Positions 11,250 to 21,189 of a DNA stretch of 64,000 nt are shown in pieces. Each line of letters opens with the position of its first letter. Positions within the stretch are counted from its first letter, which is position 1. Both the position numbers and the translations under genes were made by a program. The DNA lies in NCBI RefSeq assembly GCF_949987515.2, contig NC_082688.1, positions 105,627,893 to 105,691,892 of the forward strand, given 5' to 3'. The stretch is from Delphinus delphis. Lineage: Eukaryota; Chordata; Mammalia; Artiodactyla; Delphinidae. The notes under the pieces were generated by a model. The model did not search any database and was not told the DNA's origin. It saw only the letters and a program-made list of their open reading frames with translations.

Positions 11250-11428
11250 GGGGCCAGGGGGCCACTCAACACTGGCTGCACAGCAGACTCACCTGGGGAG
11301 CTTTTTCAATCCCGATGTCCAGCCACACCCTGGAAAAATTAGATTGGAATTTCTGGGGGTTGGGTGTTGGAGTGCTTTAAAAAGCTCCCTGGGCTATTTG
11401 AATATGCAGCCAGGACTGAGAACCCCGG
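11250..11428 (+). mobile_element. MER5A-type nonautonomous hAT transposon
   Basis: Contains the MER5A signature order: 'cagactcacctggggagctt', then an 'aatttctgggggttgggtg' core, then 'ctgagaacccc' at the right end. Diverged; no TSD identified. Confidence 0.75.
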
Positions 11429-11744
11429 ATTAAAGGTAGGTTCACAGAATTGTTCCCTATAAGGTTGATTCTGATAGAATCATTTTCTTGTGACCAACTA
11501 GTAATTACAAAACAAGCTTTATGAAAATAGTATTTAACGAAACATTTACACAATAATAGATGTGTTTTGAAAATCGAGGTAAATCAATACCTGCTAAAGC
11601 TAAGGGGTTAGAGTTTCATCCAACCAGGAGGATTTTGATCCGAGAGTGATATGACACAAGTGACAACGTAGGAAGAGTAATTGGACAGTGATGTGTAGGG
11701 TAGAGCTGGTTTAGTTCAGCAGACGTTCAGTGACTAATTATGGT

Positions 11745-11960
11745 CACTAGCACTTATTGAGGCAAACACTGCAACAGTCTTACTCAATCCTGCCAAGAGT
11801 CCCACAAGGGTGGGTAGTTTGGGTACCATGTTTTATAGATGGAGAATCCAAAGGTGAGAGAGGTTAAGTGACTTGCCCAAAGTCATAGGTTAGTAAAAAG
11901 AGAAGTGTCAGAATTTGAATCCAGAACTCCCTTGACAACCACCTTGCTGCACCACCTCTC
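11745..11960 (-). mobile_element. MIR SINE, antisense
   Basis: Antisense MIR order: 'gcacttattgagg' at the start, then 'ccatgttttatagatggag', then 'gagaggttaagtgacttgcc' in the conserved core, then the 'gaatttgaatccagaact' tRNA-like part. Confidence 0.8.
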
Positions 11961-11984
11961 ATGTCATGAATGACTGTGCCAGCG

Positions 11985-12280
11985 TATTTTGGGGGGACAT
12001 ACAATGAATGTCACAGTCCTTACCTTCAAGAGAGGGCAGACAGGTCAAGAAATATCCACCATGCTGAGTGATAAGTGCGTAATGGTGTTCTGAGAACACA
12101 AATGGTCTGCCTCAAGGAGTGATGTTGGAAGAAAGCCAACAGTAGACTTGTTCTGAAAGGAGAGGAAAAGAGTGGAAATGGGAAGGCCAGTTAGAAAGCC
12201 ATTGCAGTCGTCAGGTCAGGAAGCTGGGATGTGGCTGTGGGGATGAGAAGGAAGTGTCAACAGGGTGGGACTAGGCTGAG
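11985..12280. other. Possible ancient mammalian repeat
   Basis: Phrases such as 'ggccagttagaaagccattg' and 'gggatgtggctgtggggatg' resemble a mammal-wide repeat that also seems to underlie 27.54-27.99 kb. Family not assigned. Confidence 0.3.
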
Positions 12281-12645
12281 TATCTTAGTCTACTCTGGCT
12301 GCTATAACAAAAATACCACAGACCGGTGGCTTATAAACTATGGAAATGTATTTCTCACGGTTCTGGAGGCTGGGAAGTACAAGATCTAGGTGCTGGCAGA
12401 TTCAGTGTCTGGTAAGGGCCCACTTCCTGGTTCATAGGCAGTCTTTTGTCCTCACATGGTAGAAGGGGCAAGGGAGTGCTCTGTGATCTCTTTCATAAGG
12501 GCACTAATCCCATTATTGAGGGCTCCACCCCCATGACCTAAGAACTTCTCAGAGGCCCCACCTCCTAATACCATCACACTGGGGGTTAGGATTTCAACAT
12601 ATGAATTTTGGTGGTGGGGGGACACAAACATTCAGTCTATAGAAA
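12281..12645 (-). mobile_element. MaLR solo LTR, MLT1A-like, antisense
   Basis: Antisense of the MLT1A layout: 'tcttagtctactctggctgc' at the left, 'cacggttctggaggctggga', 'tcctcacatggtagaa', then 'gcctccacctcctaata'-like text and 'atttcaacatatgaattttg' at the right end. No internal retroviral sequence, so a solo LTR. Confidence 0.82.
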
Positions 12646-13026
12646 TGAGGCAAGGGAGGTCCCTAGGATGCAGAGCTTAAGAAGTCACCCACTCTCAAGG
12701 CTGTTCCTGCACTTGTGCTACCTGGAGAGTTGTGCCACCTTAAAGGTTGTGCCACCTCAGTTTGCCTCACCCTAGGCGCCTTGCTTCCTCACCTAGTTCT
12801 GGCCCTGAGGGTCTACCTAGAGAGAGCCCTGCTAAAGGAGGACCCAGGGATTCAATCACCTGGAAATGAAGAAATCAAAGGTAGTCTGTGGTGTCAAGCT
12901 TAGATTATCAGGAGAATAACATAGCAGATAACATGAGATAATGACAGGATATCAAAGTGGAAACATGCAACCAGCACTTAGAATACAAGTGGATCTCATG
13001 ACTGATCAAGACTAGGGATGCTGATG
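12646..13026. other. No feature recognised
   Basis: Short unique-looking stretch between the LTR and the next SINE. Confidence 0.35.
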
Positions 13027-13220
13027 GAGGGACTGCCCTGGTGGTCCAGTGGTTAAGACTTTGCCTTCTAATGCAGGGGGTGTGGGTTCGATCCTTGGTT
13101 GGGGAGCTAAGATCCCACATGCCTCGTGGCCAAAAAACCAGAACATAAAATAGAAGCAATATTGTAAAAAATTCAATAAAAACTTTAAAAATGGTCCACA
13201 TTAAAAAAAATTAAAAGAAA
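13027..13220 (+). mobile_element. CHR-type SINE with extended 3' tail
   Basis: Sense head (gccctggtggtccagtggtt), body to GGCC, then an extended AT-rich tail containing 'gaagcaatattgtaaaaaat' and 'ctttaaaaatggtccacat'. This tail marks an older CHR-2-like subtype. Confidence 0.88.
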
Positions 13221-13571
13221 AAGATATTAGGTCACTTTCTCAATTCTCACTGACTGAAATGTCAGTAAATGTTCCTTGTTTAAAAAAAAAAAAGCAATGG
13301 AATAATTGCTTATTCCATTCTGAGAGCAGAAGGCTGAGGGTCTCCCACAGGTAGGCTAAGGTTTGCCCAAAGGAAAACAGCTTTGCACATGGCTCTTCAA
13401 AAGACGGCAATAATGTTCACAATAAAGTTACTCCATAAAACTTGACAGTGAGTGCCAACACAGGGAACACAAAGTGTTTAACACCTTTTTTACTGTTACT
13501 GAGTGTTTCCTATAATCAATAAACTACTGTTATATAAGCAATTTCCTATAATTACTACCAAAGTTTACAAT
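13221..13571. other. No feature recognised
   Basis: Non-coding; an A12 run at about 13281-13292 is the only simple feature. Confidence 0.35.
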
Positions 13572-13940
13572 TACAGTTGAGTCCTGAGCAACTGGGGTGT
13601 TAGGGCCACCAGTACTCAGGCATCAAAAATTCCTGGATAACTTACAGTTGGGCCCCATATATGTGGTTCCTCTGTATCCGAGGTTACACATCTGCACATT
13701 CAACCAACCAGGATCGTGTAGTACTGTAGTATTTACTATTAAAAAAATCCGGGCTTCCCTGGTGGCGCAGTGGTTGGGAGTCCACCTGCTGATATAGGGG
13801 ACACGGGTTCGTGCCCCGGTCCATGAAGATCCCACATGCCGCGAAGCGGCTGGGCCTGTGAGCCATGGCCACTGGGCCTGCGTGTCCAGAGCCTGTGCTC
13901 TGCAACGGTAGAGGCCACAGCAGTGAGAGGCCCGCGTACC

Positions 13941-13977
<37 letters not shown>

Positions 13978-14031
13978 ATGGATAAGTGGACCCAGGCAAT
14001 TCAAACGCATGTTGTTCAAGGGTCAGCTGTA
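13572..14031. mobile_element. MER2-like Tigger (pogo-type) MITE, split by a SINE
   Basis: Terminal inverted repeats are visible. The left end reads tacagttgagtcctgagcaa, and the right end reads outward as tacagctgacccttgaacaa. TA dinucleotides stand at both ends, as expected for a Tc1/mariner-pogo target. The inner text 'cctctgtatccgaggttac' fits MER2-type elements. Removing the SINE leaves about 240 bp, a nonautonomous copy. Confidence 0.78.
13751..13972 (+). mobile_element. CHR-type SINE, young cetacean form
   Basis: Sense copy with gcttccctggtggcgcagtg head, gagaggcccgcgtaccgc end and a poly(A) of about 30. The TSD is roughly aaaaaatcc on each side. It sits inside the MER2-like element, so it is the younger insertion. 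Confidence 0.95.
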
Positions 14032-14144
14032 TAAACAATTTTGTTAGTAGTTCCCCTCTGATCAAACTGAGCCCAGAATATAGAACTAGCTTAAAGATTG
14101 TGCAGGTCGTCTGATTTTCTAAGCTACATATTCAGTAAAGGGAA

Positions 14145-14284
14145 AGCACACATTTACTGAGCACCAGCTATGATCCAGGCAGTATTCCAGGCCCTGACAT
14201 GTGCACCATCTCATTTAGTTTAATGACAGCCATTAGCACTTTTTCGTATCTTTGGGTCAATTATAAATTAAAACTCATTGAGGG
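14145..14284 (-). mobile_element. MIR SINE fragment, antisense
   Basis: Antisense MIR 3' part: 'tttactgagcaccagctatg', 'ccaggcagtattccaggccc', 'catctcatttagtttaatga'. Continuation beyond the SINE at 14285 is possible but not clear. Confidence 0.6.
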
Positions 14285-14430
14285 GAATTTCCTGGCAGTC
14301 CAGCAGGTAGGACTCTGTGCTTTCACTGCCACGGCCCGGGTTCGATCCCTGGTCAGGGAACTAAGATCCTGCAAGCTGCTCTGTGCGGCCATAAAACCCC
14401 CAAAACCAACCAACCAAACAAACAAACAAA
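14285..14430 (+). mobile_element. CHR-type SINE, short form
   Basis: Sense head (tttcctggcagtccagcagg), gttcgatccctggtcaggga B-box region, GGCC end, then a CCAACC/AAAC-type tail. The flanking actcattgagg / cccactgagg is a diverged TSD. Confidence 0.87.
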
Positions 14431-15625
14431 AAACCCACTGAGGAGAAACCAATCCCTGGGAAGGTGACAGTTAATTTCAAGCCACCTGATCCCTGAATGA
14501 GGAACTGAGGTTTCAACACCTTGACTTGGCCTTTTAGGGAATGAAGTTCTGCTCTGCGTTTGAGACGACTCATTATACAGCAGCGAGGGGTGGAATGGCA
14601 CAATCTACAAGCAAGTGTGTCTGGGGAGAGGCAGACTCCTGGAGCCAGACGATGTCTTTATCAACGCCAACAGCATACGGATCACCCAGCCACTTGCAGC
14701 TCAGTTAAACAACAGTGGGGTGGCAGAATCTTGGACAGACTCCACCAACGGACCCCAGGGTCACCCAGGAGAACTCCTGCCTTCCCACTGTCTCCCTAAA
14801 TCCCAAGCAGGTACATGATCTTGCGGGTCCCCTTACCGGTAACGGCTGGCCTCAGAGAAGTCAGAAATCTGAGGACAGGAGACTTCACCTTCCTGCCAGG
14901 AAGGTGGTCTAGGTCTGATCCAAAGCCACACTGAACATAACACTTTCCCAAAAGCTAATGTTGCTATTGGCTCAGAAGCGCGACTTGCTTACAAGCAATC
15001 TGAGGCCTTCATCTTTGCTCGTTCCCGGATGCATACTTGGTGGCGTCTGCCTTGGAAATTGGCTTCCCACTCAGCTGATTGAGTTACATCTCTTGTGGCT
15101 GTGCTCTCCTGGGTGATTTTCCTTTAAAAAGGCTTCTGACTGTGGCAAAATACATATAACACAAATTGACTATTTTAACGCTTTTTTAAGGTTACAGTTC
15201 AACGGCATTAAGTACCCAAAAAAATTTTTAAGGGGTTTTATATCCTGAGCCTTAAGAATATTTAACCACCTTTGTTCTGCCTAGTACCAAAAATGCTGCT
15301 CTTAAGAGCTCAAAGTCATTCCAGAACCAAAGGGTCCTGCCATCAGAAGGAAAATTTTTTGTTTTTTGACATCTATGCTGTCCCGAGAGGGAAATTCCAC
15401 TTTTTTTTTTGGAATTATATAAAGTATTTATAGAGGAACCATTGATTCTCTACATCTGTTAATAATCTCTCATCTATGAAAACAGCTTTATTTTTAGATT
15501 TAATATGTTCATCAATGGCAACAAAAAAAATGAGCCATAATGTAAACTGTGGATTTGAGTTAATAATAATGTATCGATATTGGTTCATCAATTGTAATAA
15601 AAGTACCACACCAATGCATGATAAA

Positions 15626-15628
<3 letters not shown>
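14431..15628. other. No gene recognised
   Basis: Overlapping open frames of 65-80 codons at 14560-14912 have no recognised domain and no matching pair of splice sites. Around 15140-15230 an 'aaaatacatataacacaaat' phrase looks like a scrap of antisense old L1 3' end. Confidence 0.3.

Positions 15629-15668
<40 letters not shown>
15629..15668. repeat. (GT)20 dinucleotide microsatellite
   Basis: An uninterrupted run of about 20 GT units. It is probably length-polymorphic and able to adopt Z-DNA. The Cys-Val repeat peptide across it is an artefact. Confidence 0.98.
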
Positions 15669-15669
<1 letters not shown>

Positions 15670-15799
15670 AAGGGGTAATATGGGAACTCTTTGTACTTTC
15701 TGCTCAATTTTTCTGTAAATCTAACACTGCTCTAAAAATAGGCTATTGATTAAAGACATAACTGAATTAATTCCTAAAATAAGTCTTTCCAAATCCTCC

Positions 15800-15926
15800 T
15801 TTCTCTTTTTTTTTTTTGGCCACTCCCCGCAGCTTGTGGGATCTTAGTTCCCAAACCAGGGACTGAACCCGGGCCTTCGGCAGCGAGAGTGCAGAGTTCT
15901 AACCACTGGACCACAGCGGAATTCCC
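15800..15926 (-). mobile_element. CHR-type SINE, short form, antisense
   Basis: T run, GGCC, then antisense body to the head at about 15926. The TSD tccaaatcctc stands at 15788-15798 and 15928-15938. Confidence 0.92.
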
Positions 15927-15939
15927 TCCAAATCCTCTT

Positions 15940-16356
15940 TGACATACTCTGTCATCCTTAACAGTTTCCAGCTGTGCCCCACCAGGAATAGTCCGCCTCT
16001 GGCCTTCCTATCTTAACTAAGAGGGAAAGAAAATATTCATAAATACTACATTGCTTAATAAAAACCTACTTCCAGCATTAAACTTTCCCTTTCCAAACTG
16101 ACATTCTCTTTCTCTCCCATTTATTTCTTCTTTAACCTAGTCCATATTTCACCCTCCTCTCTGAGGTCTCATTAACTCATGCTGGGATCAGTCACCATTC
16201 TCTCTACGGCACAGGCTTTTCTGGGATGATATTTATTATCCCTCCCCTCTTTGAAGGAAGGAGTAGTGGTTTCCTGTTTATAAAAGTTTTTTTTTCTTTT
16301 AATACTTTTTTAAGTTGATATGTTGTATTTTCATTTTTATTCAGTTCAAGAAATTT
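15940..16356. other. No feature recognised
   Basis: Pyrimidine-leaning non-coding sequence. Confidence 0.35.
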
Positions 16357-16474
16357 TCTTTTTCTTTGTTTTGGCCACGTGGCGTGCAGGATCTTAGTTC
16401 CCCGACAAGGAATCGAACCCATACCCCATGCAGTGGAAGAGTGGAGTCTTAACCCCTGGACCCCCAGGGAAGTC
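16357..16474 (-). mobile_element. CHR-type SINE, short form, antisense
   Basis: Antisense body with ttggccacgtggcgtgcagg at the tail end and cccagggaagtccc at the head end. A younger SINE inserted directly beside its head, so its own TSD is hard to read. Confidence 0.9.
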
Positions 16475-16489
16475 CCTATAGAAGTTCTT

Positions 16490-16701
16490 TTTTTTTTTTT
16501 TTTTTGTGCGGTACGCGGGCCTCTCACTGTTGTGGCCTCTCCCGTTGAGGAGCACAGGTTCCGGACGCACAGGCTCAGCGGCCATGGCTCACAGGCTCAG
16601 ACGCTCCGTGGCATGTGGGATCTTCCCGGACTGGGGCACGAATCCGTGTCCCCTGCATCGGCAGGCGGACTCTCAACTACTGCGCCTCCAGGGAAGCCCC
16701 C
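16490..16701 (-). mobile_element. CHR-type SINE, young cetacean form, antisense
   Basis: T16 run, then the gcggtacgcgggcctctcac signature, to the head at 16701. A perfect 15-bp TSD, cctatagaagttctt, lies at 16475-16489 and 16702-16716. Confidence 0.96.
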
Positions 16702-16716
16702 CCTATAGAAGTTCTT

Positions 16717-18061
16717 AATCCCTTCCTCTCTACATTCTTGGCTTTCTGATTCCCCAAATCCTTACAACTGGGTTTTAAGAGACTCCTGTATTGATTTCTC
16801 CCATTTTCCACTTTGAAAGCAAGCTATTTCCAACAATCTTCCAAACTAGGTGGGGGGGCCTGGGTTCAAAATGAAATGCACCTAGTCAGAGCCAGTGTAG
16901 TTGTGGGCCTGAGATAGTGGACACAGGCAGGCCCTCCTGAAGAGGACTCGGGGAATCCAGGGCCAGCAGGGGGCTCACCACACCTACGGGCAGTTAGGTC
17001 AGCCTGGGCCAGTGAGGTCCAGGATGCAGGTGAGGTCCGATGTCAGCTAAACCAGGGTCCAAGGTTTCAAACTGGAGGGGCCTTTCAAGACCAAGGAGAA
17101 TATCCAGGCAAATGTTTATAACCCTCCTTCCAGCCCTGCCCCATCTGAAAGAGAGAGCCCGGTTCCACTGGAAGGGAAGGAGATCTTACTATCAGCAGAT
17201 CCCAGACAAGCAAGTGGAATCTAGAGAAAAGGCCCAAACGGTTTGGTATTTTTCCATTACATCACCTTTCAGGGGTGTAGAGGCAGCCGTTGGTTGGCGT
17301 AGAAGGTTTTTCCTGGTTTCAGGTCTCTCCTCTTCAATCTCTGCCTGGATCCTTTCCACCCCCGTCCTCCCCACGGGGTCCCAGCTCCCTCCTGGTACCA
17401 AGTGGAACTCCTGAGCTCCGTTCAGGGATCAAAGCAGAATATCTACAAGAGAAATAAACCATTTCCTTGCTATGTTAACCTTTCAGGGCATCATTTGTCA
17501 TGTTTTTCTTGAGAAAAGATCACATTCCCACCAGGAAGGGAAGAAATAGAGTGAGGACAGAAAACTTTATCTTTGGCTTTGTGCACCCTTCAACGAGAAC
17601 ATACCTTTGAATCCTGAGTGGAGGAAGGTTAGGTGCTGTCCTGCCCCCTCCCCACTTCCACACACATGAAGAGCAGGACCCTTTAGGTCCTAAAGAACCA
17701 GGATGAATTACAGGAAGGGTGGACCTGACCTACATTCTCTAAAACTTTTCTGTATTTGGCTGAGGGGAGAGCTGCCGCTCTTCAGGTATCTTTGGGCTAA
17801 ACCGGGGCCAGGGGAAAGGTCAGTCCCTGACACTGATGGGTTAGGTGGGCGGTGGGAAGATCCCAGCTCATCATCATAGCTTGTGTGTTTGTGAGTCAGT
17901 CGCCCTCCTGGCCAGTGCACAGGGCAATCTAACCCACCACTTGGACCAATAACTAGGTCGGTATCGTGCCCACGTGTCTGTAGTATTTGATTTTGGGTTT
18001 GTCCCCATTCTCATATCTCACACCACCACTTAAATTATGCAGTTCTCATCTGATTCTTAGC
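16717..18061. other. Longest apparently unique stretch of the left half; no gene
   Basis: Moderate GC. A 124-codon frame at 17040-17414 lacks any domain I recognise and its antisense is also open, so it is not strong evidence of coding. No repeat family recognised. Confidence 0.35.
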
Positions 18062-18482
18062 TTTTCTTTTCTTTTTTTTTTTTGCCTTGCTGCAGCATGC
18101 GGGATCTTAGCTCCCTGACCAGGGATCATACCCACACCCCTGGACTTTCTTGGTGGCGCAGCGGTTAAGAATCCGCCTGCTAATGCAGGGGACACGGGTT
18201 CCAGCCCTGGTCTGGGAGGATCCCACATGCCACGGAGCAACTAAGCCCGTGCGCCACAACTACTGAGCCCATGTGCCTAGAGCCCATGCTCTGCAACAAG
18301 AGAAGCCACTGCAATGAGAAGCCTGAGCACTGCAACAAAGAGTAGCCCGCGCTTGCCGCAACTAGTGAAAGCCTGCGTGCAGCAATGAAGACCCAACGCA
18401 GCCAAAAATAAATAAATAAAACCCCCACACCCCCTGCAGTGGAAGGTCGGAGTCTTAACCACTGGACCACCAGGGAAGTCCC
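18062..18482 (-). mobile_element. CHR-type SINE, short form, antisense, host of a nested SINE
   Basis: Tail side at 18062-18140 (T run, then the antisense GATCCC body) and head side at 18424-18482 (ccctgcagtgg… to cagggaagtccc). Between them is an opposite-strand SINE whose TSD cccacacccc (18131-18140, 18424-18433) is part of this host. Confidence 0.92.
18141..18423 (+). mobile_element. CHR-type SINE, long form, nested inside another SINE
   Basis: Complete sense copy: tttcttggtggcgcagcggt head, repeated 'caactactgagcc' body, 'gacccaacgcagcc' end, AAATAAATAAATAAA tail. Bounded by the TSD cccacacccc derived from the host SINE. Confidence 0.95.
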
Positions 18483-18895
18483 TCATCCTTAAATACTAGT
18501 CCATGATTATATTTCTTCTGATTCTTTAAATATATAACATACCTATCATCTACTTCCTTGTAAGGATCTTATCTTTCTGATATTTTCCAATCATTCTTCA
18601 AGGGACCCTGATTTCTCAAAATTTTATTTCCACCTAGGCAGGAATTTTAAAACAATGCCCTATGTCTAGTTTTCTCTTGTTTTATTGTGACTAAAATAGA
18701 ATGGTAAGTTGTAAACGAGTTCTTCTTTTATCATTTCTAGTCACTCTATTTTCAGTGGCAATTTTGTAGTTGTTTTAGGCTATGTCACCCTACAGGCTGT
18801 TAAAATCAAATGGGGTGATATATATGAAAGCACTTTGAAAAGCATAAAGACACTACTCAAAAAGACTCTCATTGGTGTTATTCCAAATGGCCTTT
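18483..18895. other. No feature recognised
   Basis: AT-rich non-coding sequence. Confidence 0.35.
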
Positions 18896-18910
18896 AAAAA
18901 GTTGCGGCTT

Positions 18911-19115
18911 ATGGCACAGGGAGATCAGCTCGGTGCTTTGTGATCGCCTGGAGAGGTGGGATAGGGAGGATGGGAGGGAGGGAGACGCAAGAGGGAAGAG
19001 ATATGGGAACATATGTATATATATAACTGATGCATTTTGTTGTAAAGCAGAAACTAACACACCACTGTAAACCAATTATACTCCAATAAAGATGCTAAAA
19101 ATAAATAAATTAAAA
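18911..19115 (+). mobile_element. Young 5'-truncated L1 (205 bp of 3' end)
   Basis: Sense L1 3' end: 'cagggagatcagctcggtgc', then 'gaaactaacacaccactgta', then 'aattatactccaataaagat' and an A-rich tail. A perfect 15-bp TSD, aaaaagttgcggctt, lies at 18896-18910 and 19116-19130. The perfect TSD and near-identity to the full-length copy at 46.5 kb suggest a recent insertion. Confidence 0.95.
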
Positions 19116-19277
19116 AAAAAGTTGCGGCTTTTTTTTTCAGGACCACACCTATGATTGCTCGGAATTATACAAAACCTAACAAAAAACAACTACTAGAAAC
19201 AACTATCAGTTTTACTGTTTTTCTTTTCACAAATATAAATTTTTTATTGACATCATTCCAGAAACTTTTTTCTCTTT

Positions 19278-19600
19278 AAAAATTTTTATTGGAATATAGT
19301 TGATCTACAATGCTGTGTTAGTTTCTGCTGTACAGCAAAGTGAGTCAGTTATACATATATCCACTCTTTTTTAGATTCTTTACCCATATAGGTCATTACA
19401 GAGTATTGAGAAGAGTTTCCTGGCTATACAGTAGGTCCTTATTAATTATCTATTTTATATATAGTCGTGTATATATGCCCATCCCAATCTCCCAATGTAT
19501 CCCTCCCCCACCCCTGTCCCCCCTGGTAACCATAAGTTTGTTTTCTACATCTGTGACTCTATTTCTGTTTTGTAAATAAGTTCATTTGTACGATTTACTC
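19278..19600 (-). mobile_element. 5'-truncated L1 3' end, antisense
   Basis: Antisense 3' UTR: 'attggaatatagttgatcta', 'gttagtttctgctgtacagc', 'ggctatacagtaggtcc', then the C-rich 'ctcccccacccctgtccccc' segment. Older and more diverged than the copy at 18.9 kb. Confidence 0.87.
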
Positions 19601-19864
19601 TTTTTCTAATGATGATTCCTACATTTTTCATAGGATACTTTTTTATGTTTTCTTTCTTTTTCAATCTTTTTCTTTTTAAAGTCTTCATTTTTTAAAAAGA
19701 GCAGTTTTAGGTTTATAACAAAATTGAGAGGAAGATACAAAGGTACAAAGATTTCCTATCTACCCTCTGCCCGCACACATGCAAAGCCTCCCCCATTATC
19801 AACATCACTCCCTAGAATGGTGCATTTTTACCAAGGATGAACCTACATTAACACATCATAATCA

Positions 19865-20208
19865 GGACTTCCCTTGTGGCGCAGTGGTTAACAATCTGCC
19901 TGCCAAGGCAAGAGACGCAGGTTCGAGCCTTGGTCCGGGAAGATCCTACATGGCGTGGGGCAACTAGGCCTGTGGACCACAACTACCGAGCCTGCAATCT
20001 AGAGCCCAGGAGCCACAACTACTGAGACCGTGTGCTACAACTACTGAAGCCTGTCACCTAGAGCCTGTGCTCCGTGACAAGAGAAGCCACCACAATGAGA
20101 ATCAAAGAGTAGCCCCTGCTCGCCACAACTAGAGAAAGCCTGCGTGCAGCAACAAAGACCCAACACAGCCAAAAATAAATTTAAAAAAAATTTTTTAATA
20201 AAAAAAAA
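19865..20208 (+). mobile_element. CHR-type SINE, long form
   Basis: Sense copy from the cttcccttgtggcgcagtgg head to an AAAAATAAATTTAAAA tail. A perfect 15-bp TSD, aacacatcataatca, lies at 19850-19864 and 20209-20223. Confidence 0.95.
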
Positions 20209-20259
20209 AACACATCATAATCACCCAAAGTCCATCGTTTACCTTAGGATTTACTTTTT

Positions 20260-20343
20260 TTTTTCTTAAATGTTTTATTTATTTATTTATGTCCCCTGCA
20301 TTGGCAGGCGGATTCTTAACCACTGTGCCACCAGGGAAGTCCC
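20260..20343 (-). mobile_element. 3'-deleted CHR-type SINE (tRNA-like head only), antisense
   Basis: Only the head (antisense of GACTTCCCTGGTGGCACAGT and the next 30 bases) joined to an A-rich tail; the body is missing. The TSD aggatttactttt at 20246-20258 and 20344-20356 shows it inserted in this short form. Confidence 0.9.
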
Positions 20344-20697
20344 AGGATTTACTTTTGATGTTTTACTTTCTGTGGGTTTGCACAAAAGTATAATGACATG
20401 TATCCATCATTATAGTATCACACAGTATTTGTCTTTCTCTGTCCTCTTGCTATCATAAGGGTTCATGGACTTCCTAGAACAATGGTTAAAATCTTTTGAG
20501 GGGGCAGAGAACTTTAAAGAACTGAACAAAGAACTATGGTTCTTCTCTCCAGAAAAACACACATGCAAAGTAGATTTCGCAGATAATTTCAGGAGATTCA
20601 TGTCCCCAAAAGCCCATCCATGAGACCCTTGGTGGTTAAAAACTCCTGCCCTCAAAGAGGTCTGTGGCTCAAAATAAGGCTAAAAAACCATAACAGG

Positions 20698-20906
20698 GCT
20701 TCCCTGGTGGCGCAGTGGTTGAGAGTCCGCCTGCTGATGAGGGGGACACGGGTTCATGCCCCACTCCAGGAAGATCCCACATGCCGCGGAGCGGCTGGGC
20801 CCGTGAGCCATGGCTGCTGAGCCTGTGCGTCCGGAGCCTGTGCTCTGCAATGGGAGAGGCCACAACAGTGAGAGGCCCGCGTACCGCAAAAAAAATAAAC
20901 AAACAA
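20698..20906 (+). mobile_element. CHR-type SINE, young cetacean form
   Basis: Sense copy from gcttccctggtggcgcagtg to gcgtaccgc and an A-rich tail. The TSD aaaaaccataac / aaaaaccgtaac differs at one base. Confidence 0.95.
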
Positions 20907-20969
20907 AAAACCGTAACTGCAAGGTATTCCACAATATCTCTCTCATTTACCAAAAGTTGGACTGTCCCT

Positions 20970-21185
20970 TGGGAATCATACACTCCTGGATTTGAGTCCT
21001 GCTTGCTCCACTGGCTAGCTGTGTGACATGGAGCACGTTCCATAAACTGAACATTGGTCTTCTCATCTGCCAACCGGACATAATAATACCAACCTATTAG
21101 GTTAGTATGAATGTTCAATAAGATGTAAGTGCAAAACACCTTGCAAAGTATCTGGCCCGCAGTAAAGGTTCCAAAACTGAACATT
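20970..21185 (+). mobile_element. MIR SINE
   Basis: Near full-length order: tRNA-like 'ggatttgagtcctgcttgct', then 'gctagctgtgtgacatgg', core 'ttctcatctgccaacc', 3' end 'tatctggcccgcagtaaagg'. Diverged. Confidence 0.8.
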
Positions 21186-21189
21186 CACT

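Larger units (their letters stand above)
19660..20465 (-). mobile_element. Old L1 (L1M) fragment, antisense, split by two SINEs
   Basis: Pieces at 19680-19864, 20224-20259 and 20344-20465 join in order when the SINEs are removed: 'gttttaggtttataacaaaa', 'aacctacattaacacatc', 'aaagtccatcgtttacc', 'gtataatgacatgtatccat'. This matches antisense old L1 text. Sub-family not assigned. Confidence 0.6.

Noticed and set aside
14560..14912. Three overlapping frames with a 'cag|gtacat' donor-like end
   Set aside because: No frame is preferred, no acceptor tract precedes it, and no family is recognisable.
15476..15718. 80-codon frame with Cys-Val repeats
   Set aside because: It translates the (GT)20 microsatellite.
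17040..17414. 124-codon frame in an apparently unique stretch
   Set aside because: The opposite strand is also open, no domain is recognisable and no splice sites bracket it well.
20669..21184. 171-codon minus-strand frame
   Set aside because: Most of it is the antisense of a young SINE; the same peptide recurs at 7.2, 13.8, 16.6, 23.8, 29.4, 30.6, 31.7 and 34.5 kb.
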